Origin: Methylobacterium phyllostachyos
Lineage (GTDB): Bacteria; Pseudomonadota; Alphaproteobacteria; Rhizobiales; Beijerinckiaceae
Reading direction: 5' to 3'
Assembly (NCBI RefSeq): GCF_900103445.1
Contig: NZ_FNHS01000022.1
Location: forward strand, 13,571 to 77,570
Length of the DNA stretch: 64,000 nt
The stretch's first letter is position 1. The number at the start of each line of letters is the position of its first letter. A program made the position numbers and the translations under genes. Below, piece after piece: positions 6,908 to 16,378 of the stretch. Under the pieces are notes generated by a model. It ran no database searches and was not told the DNA's origin. It saw nothing but the letters and a program-made list of their open reading frames with translations.

Positions 6908-9049
6908 ATGAAGGCGCATGCACCACGACCCACGACTCGTCTGCGCGAATCCGAGCCGGCCGACACACCGCGCTCCCGGAGGCCGCGCGTGAGCGACCCG
7001 GCGCGCGACCTGTTCGCCCCGGGCGGCAAGGGCCCGGCCGGCCGTCCGTCTGAGCCGCGGCGACGCCTGGACGCCTCGGCCTCGGTGACGACCCTCGCCA
7101 CGGCCGCGCCGGAGGCCGGCTATACCGCCTCCGACATCGAGGTGCTGGAGGGGTTGGAGCCGGTCCGGCGCCGGCCCGGCATGTATATCGGCGGCACCGA
7201 CGAGCGGGCGCTGCACCACCTCTTCGCCGAGGTGATCGACAATTCCATGGACGAGGCGGTGGCGGGTCACGCCAGCTTCATCGAGGTGGAGCTGGAGGAG
7301 ACTGGCGCCCTCGTGGTGACCGACAACGGCCGCGGCATCCCGGTCGACCCGCACCCGAAATTTCCGGGCAAGTCGGCGCTCGAGGTCATCATGACCACGC
7401 TGCATGCCGGCGGTAAGTTCGACTCGAAGGTCTACGAGACCTCGGGTGGCCTGCACGGCGTCGGCATCTCGGTGGTGAACGCGCTCTCCGACCTCTTGGA
7501 GGTGGAGGTCGCGCGCAACCAGACCCTCTACCGCCAGACCTTCTCGCGCGGCCACGCGCAGGGGGCCTTGGAACTGGTTGGCCGGGTTCAGAACCGGCGC
7601 GGCACGCGCGTGCGCTTCCACCCCGATGCCGAGATCTTCGGCTCGCTGAAGTTCGACCCGCGCCGCCTGTTCAAGATGGCCCGCTCGAAGGCCTACCTGT
7701 TCGGCGGCGTCGAGATTCGCTGGCGCTGCGCCCCGGCCCTTCTCGAAGGGCTGGCGGACGTGCCGGCGGAAGCCGTGCATCGCTTCCCCGACGGGTTGCG
7801 CGACTATCTCGCCCGGGACATCGAGGGCAAGGAACTCGTCACCGAGGCGATGTTCTCCGGCAAGATCACCAAGCCGGGCTCGCACGGGTCGCTCGAATGG
7901 GCGGTGGCCTGGATGGTCGCCGAGGACGGGTTCTCGCACTCCTACTGTAACACGATCCCGACGCCCGAGGGCGGCACTCACGAGGCCGGCCTGCGCGTTG
8001 CCCTGCTGCGCGGCCTGCGCGAGCACGCCGAGCGGGTGAACCAGGCCAAGCGCATGACGGCGGTGACCACCGACGACGTCATGGCGACCTGCGCGTCGAT
8101 GCTCTCGGTCTTCATCCGCGAGCCGGAGTTCCAGGGCCAGACCAAGGACAAGCTCGCCACCGTGGAGGCGCAGCGCATCGTCGAGACGGCGGTGCGGGAC
8201 GCCTTCGACCACTGGCTCGCCGCCTCCCCGGCCCAGGCCAACAAGCTCCTCGACTGGGTGATCGACCGGGCAGAGGAGCGCCTGCGCCGCCGCCAGGAGA
8301 AGGAGGTCGCCCGCAAGAGCGCGACCCGCAAGCTGCGCCTGCCCGGCAAGCTCGCCGACTGCTCGGCCGCCGGCACCGCGGGCTCGGAGATCTTCATCGT
8401 CGAGGGCGATTCGGCTGGCGGCTCCGCCAAGCAGGCCCGAGATCGGGCGACTCAGGCGATCCTGCCGCTCCGCGGCAAGATCCTGAACGTCGCCTCGGCC
8501 TCCCGCGACAAGCTCGGCGCCAACCAGCTGATCTCGGATCTCACCTTGGCGCTCGGCTGCGGCACCGGCTCGGCCTTCCGCGAGACGGATCTGCGCTACG
8601 ACAAGGTGATCATCATGACGGACGCCGACGTCGACGGCGCCCATATCGCCTCGCTGCTGATCACCTTCTTCTACCGGCAGATGCCGAAGCTGATCGACCG
8701 CGGCCACCTCTACCTCGCGATCCCGCCGCTCTACCGGCTGCAGCAGGGCTCGAAGGTGGCCTACGCCCGGGACGACGCGGATCGCGAGCGGATCATCAAG
8801 ACGGTGTTCAAGGGCGGCAAGGTCGAGATCGGGCGGTTCAAGGGCCTTGGCGAGATGATGCCGGCCCAGCTCAAGGAGACCACCATGGACCCGAAGAAGC
8901 GCACGCTCCTGCGTGTCGCGGTCCTGGACGAGGCCCGGGAATCGACCGGCGACACGGTCGAGCGCCTGATGGGCAACAAGCCCGAGGCGCGCTTTGCGTT
9001 CATCAGCGAGCGCGCGGCCTTCGCCGAGGGGGCGGATCTCGATATCTGA
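6908..9049 (+). CDS. parE: DNA topoisomerase IV subunit B
   Basis: ATPase subunit of topoisomerase IV, which decatenates daughter chromosomes with ParC. The 713-residue product starts with about 70 basic, low-complexity residues not typical of ParE. The GHKL ATPase domain follows (EVIDNSMDEAV, DNGRGIPVD, GGLHGVGISVVNALS), then the transducer and the TOPRIM part (IVEGDSAGGSAKQARDR, PLRGKILNV, TDADVDGAHIASLL) and a C-terminus ending near GNKPEARFAFI. An in-frame ATG lies upstream at 6827, but the promoter at 6873-6901 sits downstream of it, so 6908 is the better start. The extension could be disordered. Alone here: parC is not in the window. Confidence 0.93.
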   Translation: MKAHAPRPTTRLRESEPADTPRSRRPRVSDPARDLFAPGGKGPAGRPSEPRRRLDASASVTTLATAAPEAGYTASDIEVLEGLEPVRRRPGMYIGGTDERALHHLFAEVIDNSMDEAVAGHASFIEVELEETGALVVTDNGRGIPVDPHPKFPGKSALEVIMTTLHAGGKFDSKVYETSGGLHGVGISVVNALSDLLEVEVARNQTLYRQTFSRGHAQGALELVGRVQNRRGTRVRFHPDAEIFGSLKFDPRRLFKMARSKAYLFGGVEIRWRCAPALLEGLADVPAEAVHRFPDGLRDYLARDIEGKELVTEAMFSGKITKPGSHGSLEWAVAWMVAEDGFSHSYCNTIPTPEGGTHEAGLRVALLRGLREHAERVNQAKRMTAVTTDDVMATCASMLSVFIREPEFQGQTKDKLATVEAQRIVETAVRDAFDHWLAASPAQANKLLDWVIDRAEERLRRRQEKEVARKSATRKLRLPGKLADCSAAGTAGSEIFIVEGDSAGGSAKQARDRATQAILPLRGKILNVASASRDKLGANQLISDLTLALGCGTGSAFRETDLRYDKVIIMTDADVDGAHIASLLITFFYRQMPKLIDRGHLYLAIPPLYRLQQGSKVAYARDDADRERIIKTVFKGGKVEIGRFKGLGEMMPAQLKETTMDPKKRTLLRVAVLDEARESTGDTVERLMGNKPEARFAFISERAAFAEGADLDI

Positions 9050-9065
9050 GGTTGCTTGGTCAGCC

Positions 9066-9112
9066 AGGGCTCTGCCCTGGCGACCCGCCAAAGGGCTCAG
9101 CCCTTTGGTAAC
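9066..9112. repeat. Small-hairpin repeat (GGGCTC family), copy 1
   Basis: Two consecutive mini-palindromes, CAGGGCTCTGCCCTG and AAAGGGCTCAGCCCTTT, separated by about 10 bases. Very similar pairs recur at 14303-14445, 31010-31095, 40973-41078 and 48826-48871, always between genes. Here it separates parE (plus) from the convergent PRC-barrel gene and may serve as a bidirectional transcript end. Confidence 0.65.
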
Positions 9113-9134
9113 CGTTGATGGCCGGCGCGAGCCT

Positions 9135-9623
9135 TTAATGGGCGGCGATCGCCTTTGCGGGATCGAAGGGCTGGGCGGCCGAGATCGCGTCCTTGCCCAT
9201 GTTGAGGATCGCCGAGAACCGGTCGCCGCCTGGCCGCAGTACCAGGGCGCCGGGTTCAACCGCGATGTGCTTGCTGCCGAGGCCGAGGAAACCTCCCACG
9301 TCGAGCACCACCGCCTTCAGGGTCCCGCCATCCGTGATCAGCAGGTCGTCGATCTTGCCGACGCTGTCGCCCGCGGCGTTGCGCACCTCCACACCGATCA
9401 ACTTCGTGGTCAGGAACGCGACCGGTTTGAGGCCCTGACGCTTCGCCGCGTCCTGAGCATTGGCCGCCTCCATCAGGCGGCCGGGCGCGGTGCCGCCGAT
9501 CAAGGCTCCCGGCCCTGTGCCGGGCAGGACGGTGTCCTTCCCGATGACGCTCGCGTCCTGGGCGTGTGCCGGGGCGGCGGCAAGGAAGGCCGCCAGCGAC
9601 AGGAGAAGGATTCGGCTCCGCAT
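9135..9623 (-). CDS. Exported PRC-barrel domain protein
   Basis: A 162-residue protein with a clear Sec signal peptide (MRSRILLLSLAAFLAAAPAHA, cleavage probably after AHA) and, from about residue 70, a PRC-barrel-like beta domain: TTKLIGVEVRNAAGDSVGKI, then DDLLITDGGTLKAVVLDVGG. PRC-barrel domains occur in RimM and in many stress-linked periplasmic proteins of alphaproteobacteria. The start at 9623 is chosen because it opens the signal peptide; the frame stays open 51 codons further upstream, but that part is not protein-like. It lies convergent to parE and downstream of the outer-membrane protein gene, with a terminator between them, so it is probably transcribed alone. Precise role unknown. 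Confidence 0.85.
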   Translation of the reverse strand: MRSRILLLSLAAFLAAAPAHAQDASVIGKDTVLPGTGPGALIGGTAPGRLMEAANAQDAAKRQGLKPVAFLTTKLIGVEVRNAAGDSVGKIDDLLITDGGTLKAVVLDVGGFLGLGSKHIAVEPGALVLRPGGDRFSAILNMGKDAISAAQPFDPAKAIAAH

Positions 9624-9741
9624 GGCTGATCGCTCCGCTGCGCCCTGCTCCAGTTGGGCGACGCGGTCACAATCGTCCGGTTCCAGTCGGGTTCCAGCCC
9701 GCCATGTCGCACCTGCCCCGGCCGACGCGTCGTGCAAACGG

Positions 9742-9773
9742 AAAAGGGGCCCGGCCTTTCGGCCGGACCCCTT
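9742..9773 (-). terminator. Rho-independent terminator of the outer-membrane protein gene
   Basis: An 11-bp stem with one mismatch (GGGGCCCGGCC / GGCCGGACCCC on the plus strand) and a TTTC loop. On the minus strand it is followed by TTTT at 9745-9742. It lies about 40 bases past the stop codon of the gene at 9812-10678. Confidence 0.85.
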
Positions 9774-9811
9774 CACGACGGGGCCAGGAAACCCGGTTCC
9801 GCCCTGCGAGC

Positions 9812-10678
9812 TCAGTACGAGCCGAACTTGTAGTTCACGCCGGCGCGGACGACCGCGAACTCGGTCTTGGCGGCGCCGCCGTTGAGGTAGACGGTGCCGG
9901 CCGGGGCCGGGAGGCCCGGGACGTAGACGCCGGCTGCGGCGTTCTTCTGACGGTCGAGGTTCACGTACAGACCTTCGACCTTGAACGTCACGGCCGAGGA
10001 CTTGAAGAAGTTCAGGAACGAGTCGGTGGGGAGCGCGTACTCGACGCCGCCGCCGACCGCGTAGCCGGTGCGGAAGCTGTCGCGGAAGCGGCGGCCAGCG
10101 AAGTTCTGGTCGTCCTGGCCCGAGCCGTAGGCGTAACCGCCGGTGGCATACACGAGGGTACGGTCGAAGGCGTAGCCGAGGCGGCCGCGCGCCGTGCCGA
10201 AGTAGTCGAGGCCGTTGCCGCTGGTGGCGACGTAGGGGTGCTGGCCGGAGAAGGCCGTGCCCGCAAAGCCGAGGCCGGTGTAGTTCAGCGTGGCGTTGGC
10301 GCGGCGGGCGAAGTCGACATACTGGGCGTCAGCCTCGAAACCGATCACGACACCCGAACCCGGCGTGAACTGGTAGTTGTAGCCGATCTGCGCGCCGCCG
10401 GTGAAGCCGTCGTTGTTCGGGCGCTTGTTCACGTTGATGACGCCGGCGGTATCCTCAGACCCGACCACCGAGCCGCTCCGCAGGACGTAGTTGGTGGTCC
10501 GGCGGCTGTTGGCGTCGAAGCCGTAGCCAGCGTTTCCACCGACGTAGAACCCCGTCCAGGTGAAGACCGGCACGGGCGTGAAGGCCGGCGGCGGGGCCGC
10601 GCGGCGCGGCAGGTCGGCCGCTGAGGCCGCAGCGGCGGTGCCGACGAGCACAGTCGACGCAAGGAGAAGCTTCTTCAT
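9812..10678 (-). CDS. Outer-membrane beta-barrel protein (Omp25/Omp31-like)
   Basis: A 288-residue exported protein: signal peptide MKKLLLASTVLVGTAAAASA followed by ADLPRRAAPP, the start seen in the Rhizobiales Omp25/Omp31/RopB group. The rest alternates in the style of an eight-stranded barrel with many aromatic ends (WTGFYVGGNAGYGF, GFTGGAQIGYNYQF, GTARGRLGYAF, LVYATGGYAYG, TGYAVGGGVEYAL). It ends in FAVVRAGVNYKFGSY, with an aromatic near the terminus as expected for BAM-assembled barrels. It is likely abundant and structural, anchoring or stabilising the envelope. AGGG precedes the ATG by four bases. The 400-base AT-rich leader upstream suggests strong or regulated expression. Confidence 0.92.
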   Translation of the reverse strand: MKKLLLASTVLVGTAAAASAADLPRRAAPPPAFTPVPVFTWTGFYVGGNAGYGFDANSRRTTNYVLRSGSVVGSEDTAGVINVNKRPNNDGFTGGAQIGYNYQFTPGSGVVIGFEADAQYVDFARRANATLNYTGLGFAGTAFSGQHPYVATSGNGLDYFGTARGRLGYAFDRTLVYATGGYAYGSGQDDQNFAGRRFRDSFRTGYAVGGGVEYALPTDSFLNFFKSSAVTFKVEGLYVNLDRQKNAAAGVYVPGLPAPAGTVYLNGGAAKTEFAVVRAGVNYKFGSY

Positions 10679-11092
10679 AATTCCCTAAGTCCTGGGTTAG
10701 CGGGAGCCGGCAGACTTCTAGGCGCTCTCGACCGCAAGGTCTGTCGCTTTCCTGCAACAAGCATCGTCAGACTAGGCGTATCAGGTCAACGAATCATGAA
10801 GACTTATTTGCGGTTGCATCGCCCATGAAGATATCATGAATGCGCCTTGTTGCGATGAATACAGTAATAGAACGGATTTAAGGCGCCAAAATAGCTCAAG
10901 ATATAGCTTCGAATATGCGGATTATGCGTGGAAATATCGATGAAAGCCCCGGTACTAGGGGGCGTTTACGGAGGAGCGATCCTGTCTCGTTTGGAGACGC
11001 CATCCACCGCGTCATCGAAAGGTGCGGTTAACCCTATCGTCCGATGATTCCCGGTCGATGGCCGGGCCCGCGTTCGGTGGAGTGAGTCGCTC
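10679..11092. promoter_or_regulatory. AT-rich upstream region of the outer-membrane protein gene
   Basis: About 410 bases without a credible gene, visibly richer in A and T than the surroundings, especially 10760-10950. It holds three CATGAA hexamers (10795-10800, 10824-10829, 10835-10840), two of them inside ATCATGAA, and several TATG/TATA-like hexamers. Regulatory input to the barrel-protein gene is the natural guess, but no specific promoter can be assigned. Confidence 0.4.
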
Positions 11093-11428
11093 ATGCACAG
11101 CCGCCACGATCGGGCTCCGAGGTCCTTCGGCCGACGGCGGCTGACGGAGGAAGCGCCCGCCTCGGATCGGGAGCGGGCCGATTCATCGCTCAGTCTCCTC
11201 GCCTGGACTCTGCGCGTGTCGGCCGTCGTCGGACTCCTGGCGATCGCCGGCACGACGCAGCTGGCGCGTTGGATGCGTGCCGGCGACGCGCCCATGCGCC
11301 TCGCCGGCACGGCAGGCCCGGTGCCGGCCGACCCCGAGACGACCGGCGCGATCACGTCCGCCGGTGCCGCCCGTGGCACGCATCTCGATCCTTGCCTGCT
11401 GCCCGTCTCTCCGCGCCTCAGGCCTTGA
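11093..11428 (+). CDS. Small single-pass membrane protein, unknown
   Basis: A 111-residue product. Residues 1-32 are charged and polar (MHSRHDRAPRSFGRRRLTEE...). One hydrophobic helix follows (LSLLAWTLRVSAVVGLLAIAG), then a Pro/Gly/Ala-rich tail that would be periplasmic (PADPETTGAITSAG...). GGTGGAG lies about ten bases before the ATG and fits a ribosome binding site. Not recognised as a family. The gap after it (11429-11627) has no gene that I can support. Confidence 0.5.
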   Translation: MHSRHDRAPRSFGRRRLTEEAPASDRERADSSLSLLAWTLRVSAVVGLLAIAGTTQLARWMRAGDAPMRLAGTAGPVPADPETTGAITSAGAARGTHLDPCLLPVSPRLRP

Positions 11429-11627
11429 TCGCAGGCCTTGATCGTCTGTGTGTCGCGACGCCGGGTGCGCATTGCGAGATTGACAAGTCGCGCCAAGCCC
11501 CTAACTGACTTGGCGAACGCGCCCCGCGGCCCCGGGAGCGTACCAGCGCTCCCCGCGAGCCTTTCCCAGCCGTTGCCGCGACGGTGTCCTTCGCGCCGGC
11601 CGGGCGCGCAACGGTTCCTAAACGCAG

Positions 11628-13136
<1,509 letters not shown>

Positions 13137-13238
13137 CCGGGTCAATACGGCTTAACTTTCCGGCTACCACCCGGCCGTAGAGTAGTTTCCGGGCCGCGGC
13201 GCAACGAAGCGTCAGCGCTCCTGAGGCGGCGAACCGGC

Positions 13239-14297
13239 ATGAGCCTTGAGACCCATTCGGATCGGGATCGCAGCTTTGCGCTGGCGAGCCGCGCGCTCGA
13301 TCTGATCCGTGACTACGGCCCCTCGGCCGCGCCGCGCGCCTACGCGGTCTGGTACGCCTACGTGTCGGCGGAGATGCCGCTGCTCGGCGACGCCGTGAAG
13401 CGCTTGACGATTCAGAACGGCTGCCTCACCGAGGCTGACATCGACGACCTGCACGAGACCTATCTGGACGGTCGCCGCCTCGCGAGCGCCGCCGACACGA
13501 TCAGCACCGTGGTCCTGAGCGAGATCGCGGCGGTCACCGAAATCCTCGACCTGTCGCTCGGCTCCGCCGCCCAATACGGCGAATCCCTGCGTGGCCTGAC
13601 CCAGGACCTCGCCCAGAGCCCGCCGAGCGGCGCAAGGCTGGGCGAGATCGTCGCGACGCTCGCCGTCACCACCCGCGAAGTCGCGGTCAACAACCGGGTC
13701 CTCGAAGCGCGCATGCGCGAGACCCGCAGCGAGATCGAGACGCTGCGCGAGAAGCTGGAGGCAACGCGCCTCGAGAGCCTCACCGACGCCCTGACCGGCC
13801 TGTCGAACCGCAAGCAGTTCGAGGCGAGCCTGAAGGCCGCCATCGAGGAGGCCCGCCTGCGGGCCGGCTCCATGAGCCTGATCATCCTCGACATCGATTT
13901 CTTCAAGCGCTTCAACGACCTGTATGGTCACCTCACGGGCGATCAGGTGCTGCGGCTGGTGGCGATCGTGATGCGTGAGCAGGCGGGCAAGACTGCCCAG
14001 CTCGCCCGGTTCGGCGGCGAGGAGTTCGGGATCGTCCTGCCCGGTGTGGACCGCGCGGCGGCGCGGCACCTGGCCGAGACGCTGCGCGCCAGCGTGATGG
14101 GGCGGGAGTTGGTCAAGCGTTCGACGGGCGAATCGCTCGGCAAGGTCACAGTATCGCTGGGTGTCGCGGTTTTGCGCCAGGGCGATACGCCGGCCTCGCT
14201 GATGGAGCGGGCCGACCTGTGCATGTTCGCGGCCAAGCGCGGCGGCCGCAACCGCACCGTGGACGACACGGTCGAGGCCCTGACGCAGGTCGCGTAA
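13239..14297 (+). CDS. Diguanylate cyclase (GGDEF domain), no I-site
   Basis: A 352-residue cytosolic protein that should make cyclic di-GMP from two GTP. The first 180 residues are helical with no transmembrane segment and are not recognised as a named sensor domain. A coiled-coil-like stretch (RMRETRSEIETLREKLEATR) then leads into the GGDEF domain at about residue 185. Catalytic elements are intact: DALTGLSNRKQF, the metal-binding ILDIDFFKRFND and the active loop ARFGGEEFGIVL. The inhibitory RxxD site normally five residues before GGEEF reads GKTA, so feedback inhibition by c-di-GMP through that site is not expected. It follows the helicase gene by 100 bases on the same strand. Confidence 0.92.
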   Translation: MSLETHSDRDRSFALASRALDLIRDYGPSAAPRAYAVWYAYVSAEMPLLGDAVKRLTIQNGCLTEADIDDLHETYLDGRRLASAADTISTVVLSEIAAVTEILDLSLGSAAQYGESLRGLTQDLAQSPPSGARLGEIVATLAVTTREVAVNNRVLEARMRETRSEIETLREKLEATRLESLTDALTGLSNRKQFEASLKAAIEEARLRAGSMSLIILDIDFFKRFNDLYGHLTGDQVLRLVAIVMREQAGKTAQLARFGGEEFGIVLPGVDRAAARHLAETLRASVMGRELVKRSTGESLGKVTVSLGVAVLRQGDTPASLMERADLCMFAAKRGGRNRTVDDTVEALTQVA

Positions 14298-14302
14298 CCG
14301 GT

Positions 14303-14445
14303 TTCGAAAGGGCGAGCCCTTTCGCGGGTGCAGGGCAGAGCCCTGCGATATGGCTCGTCCACCCCTTCGAAGGGGCGGAGGAGCCGTTCGTCGGGGTTTC
14401 ACCCCGACACCCCACCAAAGGACTCGTCCTTTGGGAACCCGGGAC
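14303..14445. repeat. Small-hairpin repeat (GGGCTC family), copy 2, extended
   Basis: A run of mini-palindromes: GAAAGGGCGAGCCCTTTC, CAGGGCAGAGCCCTG, CCCCTTCGAAGGGG, TCGGGGTTTCACCCCGA and AAAGGACTCGTCCTTT. It fills the whole gap between the GGDEF gene and the convergent Fe-S carrier gene. Same family as the copies at 9066, 31010, 40973 and 48826, but longer. Confidence 0.65.
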
Positions 14446-14446
14446 T

Positions 14447-14824
14447 TCAGGCCTGGGCGGGGATCCGGTCGGCCGAGACCGGCGTGATCGCCACGGACTC
14501 GCCGCAGCCGCAGGCCGAAGTCTGGTTCGGGTTGTTGAACACGAACTGCGACGCGAGCTTGTTGGTGGTGAAATCCATCTCGGTGCCGAGCAGGAACAGC
14601 ACCGCCTTCGGATCCACGAAGACCCGCACGCCGCGATCCTCGACCACGTCCTCGCCGGGCTTGGCGGCCTCGGCGTATTCCATCGTGTACGACATGCCGG
14701 CGCAGCCGCCGTTGCGGACGCCGACCCGCAGGCCGGCGATCGGCCGGTCGGCATCCGCCATGATCGCCTTGATCCGGTCGGCGGCCCGATCGGTCAGCGA
14801 GAGAACCTTGAACCCAGTCGACAT
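14447..14824 (-). CDS. A-type iron-sulfur carrier (HesB/IscA/ErpA family)
   Basis: A 125-residue member of the A-type carrier family that receives Fe-S clusters from a scaffold and inserts them into apo-enzymes. It carries the three conserved cysteines: one in NGGCAGMSY and the C-terminal pair in TSACGCGES. The ATG at 14824 (MSTGFKVLSLTDRAADRIK) is preferred to one six codons upstream because it matches the usual family start. No isc or suf genes are adjacent, so it could be ErpA-like or SufA-like; the sequence alone does not decide. Confidence 0.93.
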   Translation of the reverse strand: MSTGFKVLSLTDRAADRIKAIMADADRPIAGLRVGVRNGGCAGMSYTMEYAEAAKPGEDVVEDRGVRVFVDPKAVLFLLGTEMDFTTNKLASQFVFNNPNQTSACGCGESVAITPVSADRIPAQA

Positions 14825-14946
14825 CGTCACCCTCCCGCCCAACCGGGTTCAAGGCCCGGGGACGCGCATTCTGACGCCGATAAGATAAGCATTGGGTTGC
14901 ACCCGGTCCACCGCGCCCGGGTCACACCCGCCCGGCATTCGGCGCG

Positions 14947-15930
14947 TCAGGCGGTGAGCCGCGCGAAGGTCGCGAGATCGACGTTGCCGCCGCTGATCAC
15001 CACGCCGACCCGCTTGTCCTTGACGTCCACCAGCCCGTGCAGCACCGCCGCCGCCGCGAGGCAGCCGGTGGGCTCGACCACGATCTTCATCCGGCTGGCG
15101 AAGAAGCGCATCGTCTCCACGAGCTGATCGTCGGTGACGGTGACGATCTCGGCCACCTTTTCCCGGATGATCGCGAAGGTGAGCGGACCGAGCGCCGTCG
15201 ATTGCGCCCCGTCGGCGATGGTGCGGGGCACCGGGATCGTCACGATCGCGCCGTCGCGGAACGAGCGCTGCCCGTCATTGCCGGCCTCGGGCTCGACGCC
15301 GATCACCCGGCAGCCGGGCGACAGTTCCGCCGCCGCCAGCGCGCAGCCCGCGAGCTGGCCGCCGCCGCCGAGGCAGGCCACCAGCACGTCGAGTTCGCCC
15401 ACGGTCTCGATCAGCTCCTGCGCGAGCGTCCCCTGCCCGGCGATGACGTCGGGATGGTTGAAGGGCGGGATCAGCGTCAGGCCCCGGGGCTCCGCGATCG
15501 ACCGGCCCAGCGCCTCGCGGTCCTGGCTGTAGCGGTCGTAGAGGATCACCTCGGCGCCGTAGCCGCGGGTGCCCTCGATCTTCGCCGCCGGGGCGTCGCC
15601 CGGCATGATGATCGTGGCCGGGGCGCCGAGCAGCCGGCTCGCCAGGGCGATGGCCTGGGCGTGGTTGCCCGACGAGAAGGTGATCACCCCGCGGGCGCGC
15701 TCCGCCTCGGGCAGGGCGCTGATGGCGTTGTAGGCCCCGCGGAACTTGAAGGCCCCGGCCCGCTGCAGGTTCTCGGCCTTGAAGAACAGCTTTGCGCCGG
15801 TCATCGCGTCGGCGGTGCGGGAGGTGAGCACCGGCGTGCGGTGCGCGACGCCCGCGATCCGGTCGGCCGCCCGGGCCACGTCGGCATAGGTGGGCAGCCC
15901 GCCGGCCGCCTCAATCGATTCGCCCTGCAT
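14947..15930 (-). CDS. PLP-dependent threonine/serine dehydratase-family ammonia-lyase
   Basis: A 327-residue fold-type II PLP enzyme. The PLP lysine lies in AGAFKFRGAYNA, the substrate loop is SSGNHAQA, the phosphate-binding glycine loop is CLGGGGQLAG, and the C-terminal segment reads RMKIVVEPTGC. There is no C-terminal ACT regulatory domain, so it is not a biosynthetic IlvA. This architecture covers catabolic threonine dehydratase, serine racemase and threo-3-hydroxyaspartate ammonia-lyase, which cannot be separated by eye. The ATG at 15930 is chosen; the frame runs far upstream but without protein-like sequence. Monocistronic by appearance. Confidence 0.9.
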   Translation of the reverse strand: MQGESIEAAGGLPTYADVARAADRIAGVAHRTPVLTSRTADAMTGAKLFFKAENLQRAGAFKFRGAYNAISALPEAERARGVITFSSGNHAQAIALASRLLGAPATIIMPGDAPAAKIEGTRGYGAEVILYDRYSQDREALGRSIAEPRGLTLIPPFNHPDVIAGQGTLAQELIETVGELDVLVACLGGGGQLAGCALAAAELSPGCRVIGVEPEAGNDGQRSFRDGAIVTIPVPRTIADGAQSTALGPLTFAIIREKVAEIVTVTDDQLVETMRFFASRMKIVVEPTGCLAAAAVLHGLVDVKDKRVGVVISGGNVDLATFARLTA

Positions 15931-16153
15931 CGGATCCCGCCTCGCGCCCGCTTCGTACCGGGACGAGTCATACGGGCGAACGGCCCGCGCCGCATCCCGC
16001 GCCCATGCACAGCCGGAAGCGGAGCCATTCGCCGGCTCAGGGCTTAACCCGGCGGGATCATCGCGGCTGAGCTTGGGGGCGGCATCGCATGCGGATGGGA
16101 TCGAACGGACGCCACGGCCTGGGGGCCGCCCGGCTGGCCGACGGGGCGGCCCG

Positions 16154-16378
16154 GTGAGCGGCTGGGTCCGGGAGCGTCCGCCGGGCGACGGCGCGACCGA
16201 GGTCACGTTCCGGGGCCGCGGGCTGGCCCTGCGCGCCGGCGGGCGGCTGATTCTGTTGGTGTGTCCGCTCTGCTCGCAGCGGAACGCGCCCCGGGGGGCC
16301 GAGCGGGGGATTTGTGAGTGGTGCGCGTATGTGCCCTCGCCGGAGGAGGCGGAGCCGGTGGAGGCGGGGCGGGGGTGA
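16154..16378 (+). CDS. Small zinc-ribbon-like protein, unknown
   Basis: A 74-residue product from a GTG start (SGWVRERPPGDGATEVTF...). It has a CPLC pair and a CEWC pair 15 residues apart, the spacing of a small zinc ribbon. Between the start and the ribbon it has a short beta-like stretch (ALRAGGRLILLV). The C-terminus is acidic. The gene is divergent from the ammonia-lyase, on the edge of the low-GC strip that follows. No family recognised. Confidence 0.5.
   Translation: MSGWVRERPPGDGATEVTFRGRGLALRAGGRLILLVCPLCSQRNAPRGAERGICEWCAYVPSPEEAEPVEAGRG

Noticed and set aside
6788..9259. An 823-codon open frame opposite parE
   Set aside because: Same antisense artefact; all GHKL and TOPRIM motifs lie on the plus strand.
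10966..11496. A 176-codon minus-strand frame opposite the small membrane protein at 11093
   Set aside because: No hydrophobic or domain pattern. The plus-strand frame has a clean membrane helix and a ribosome binding site.
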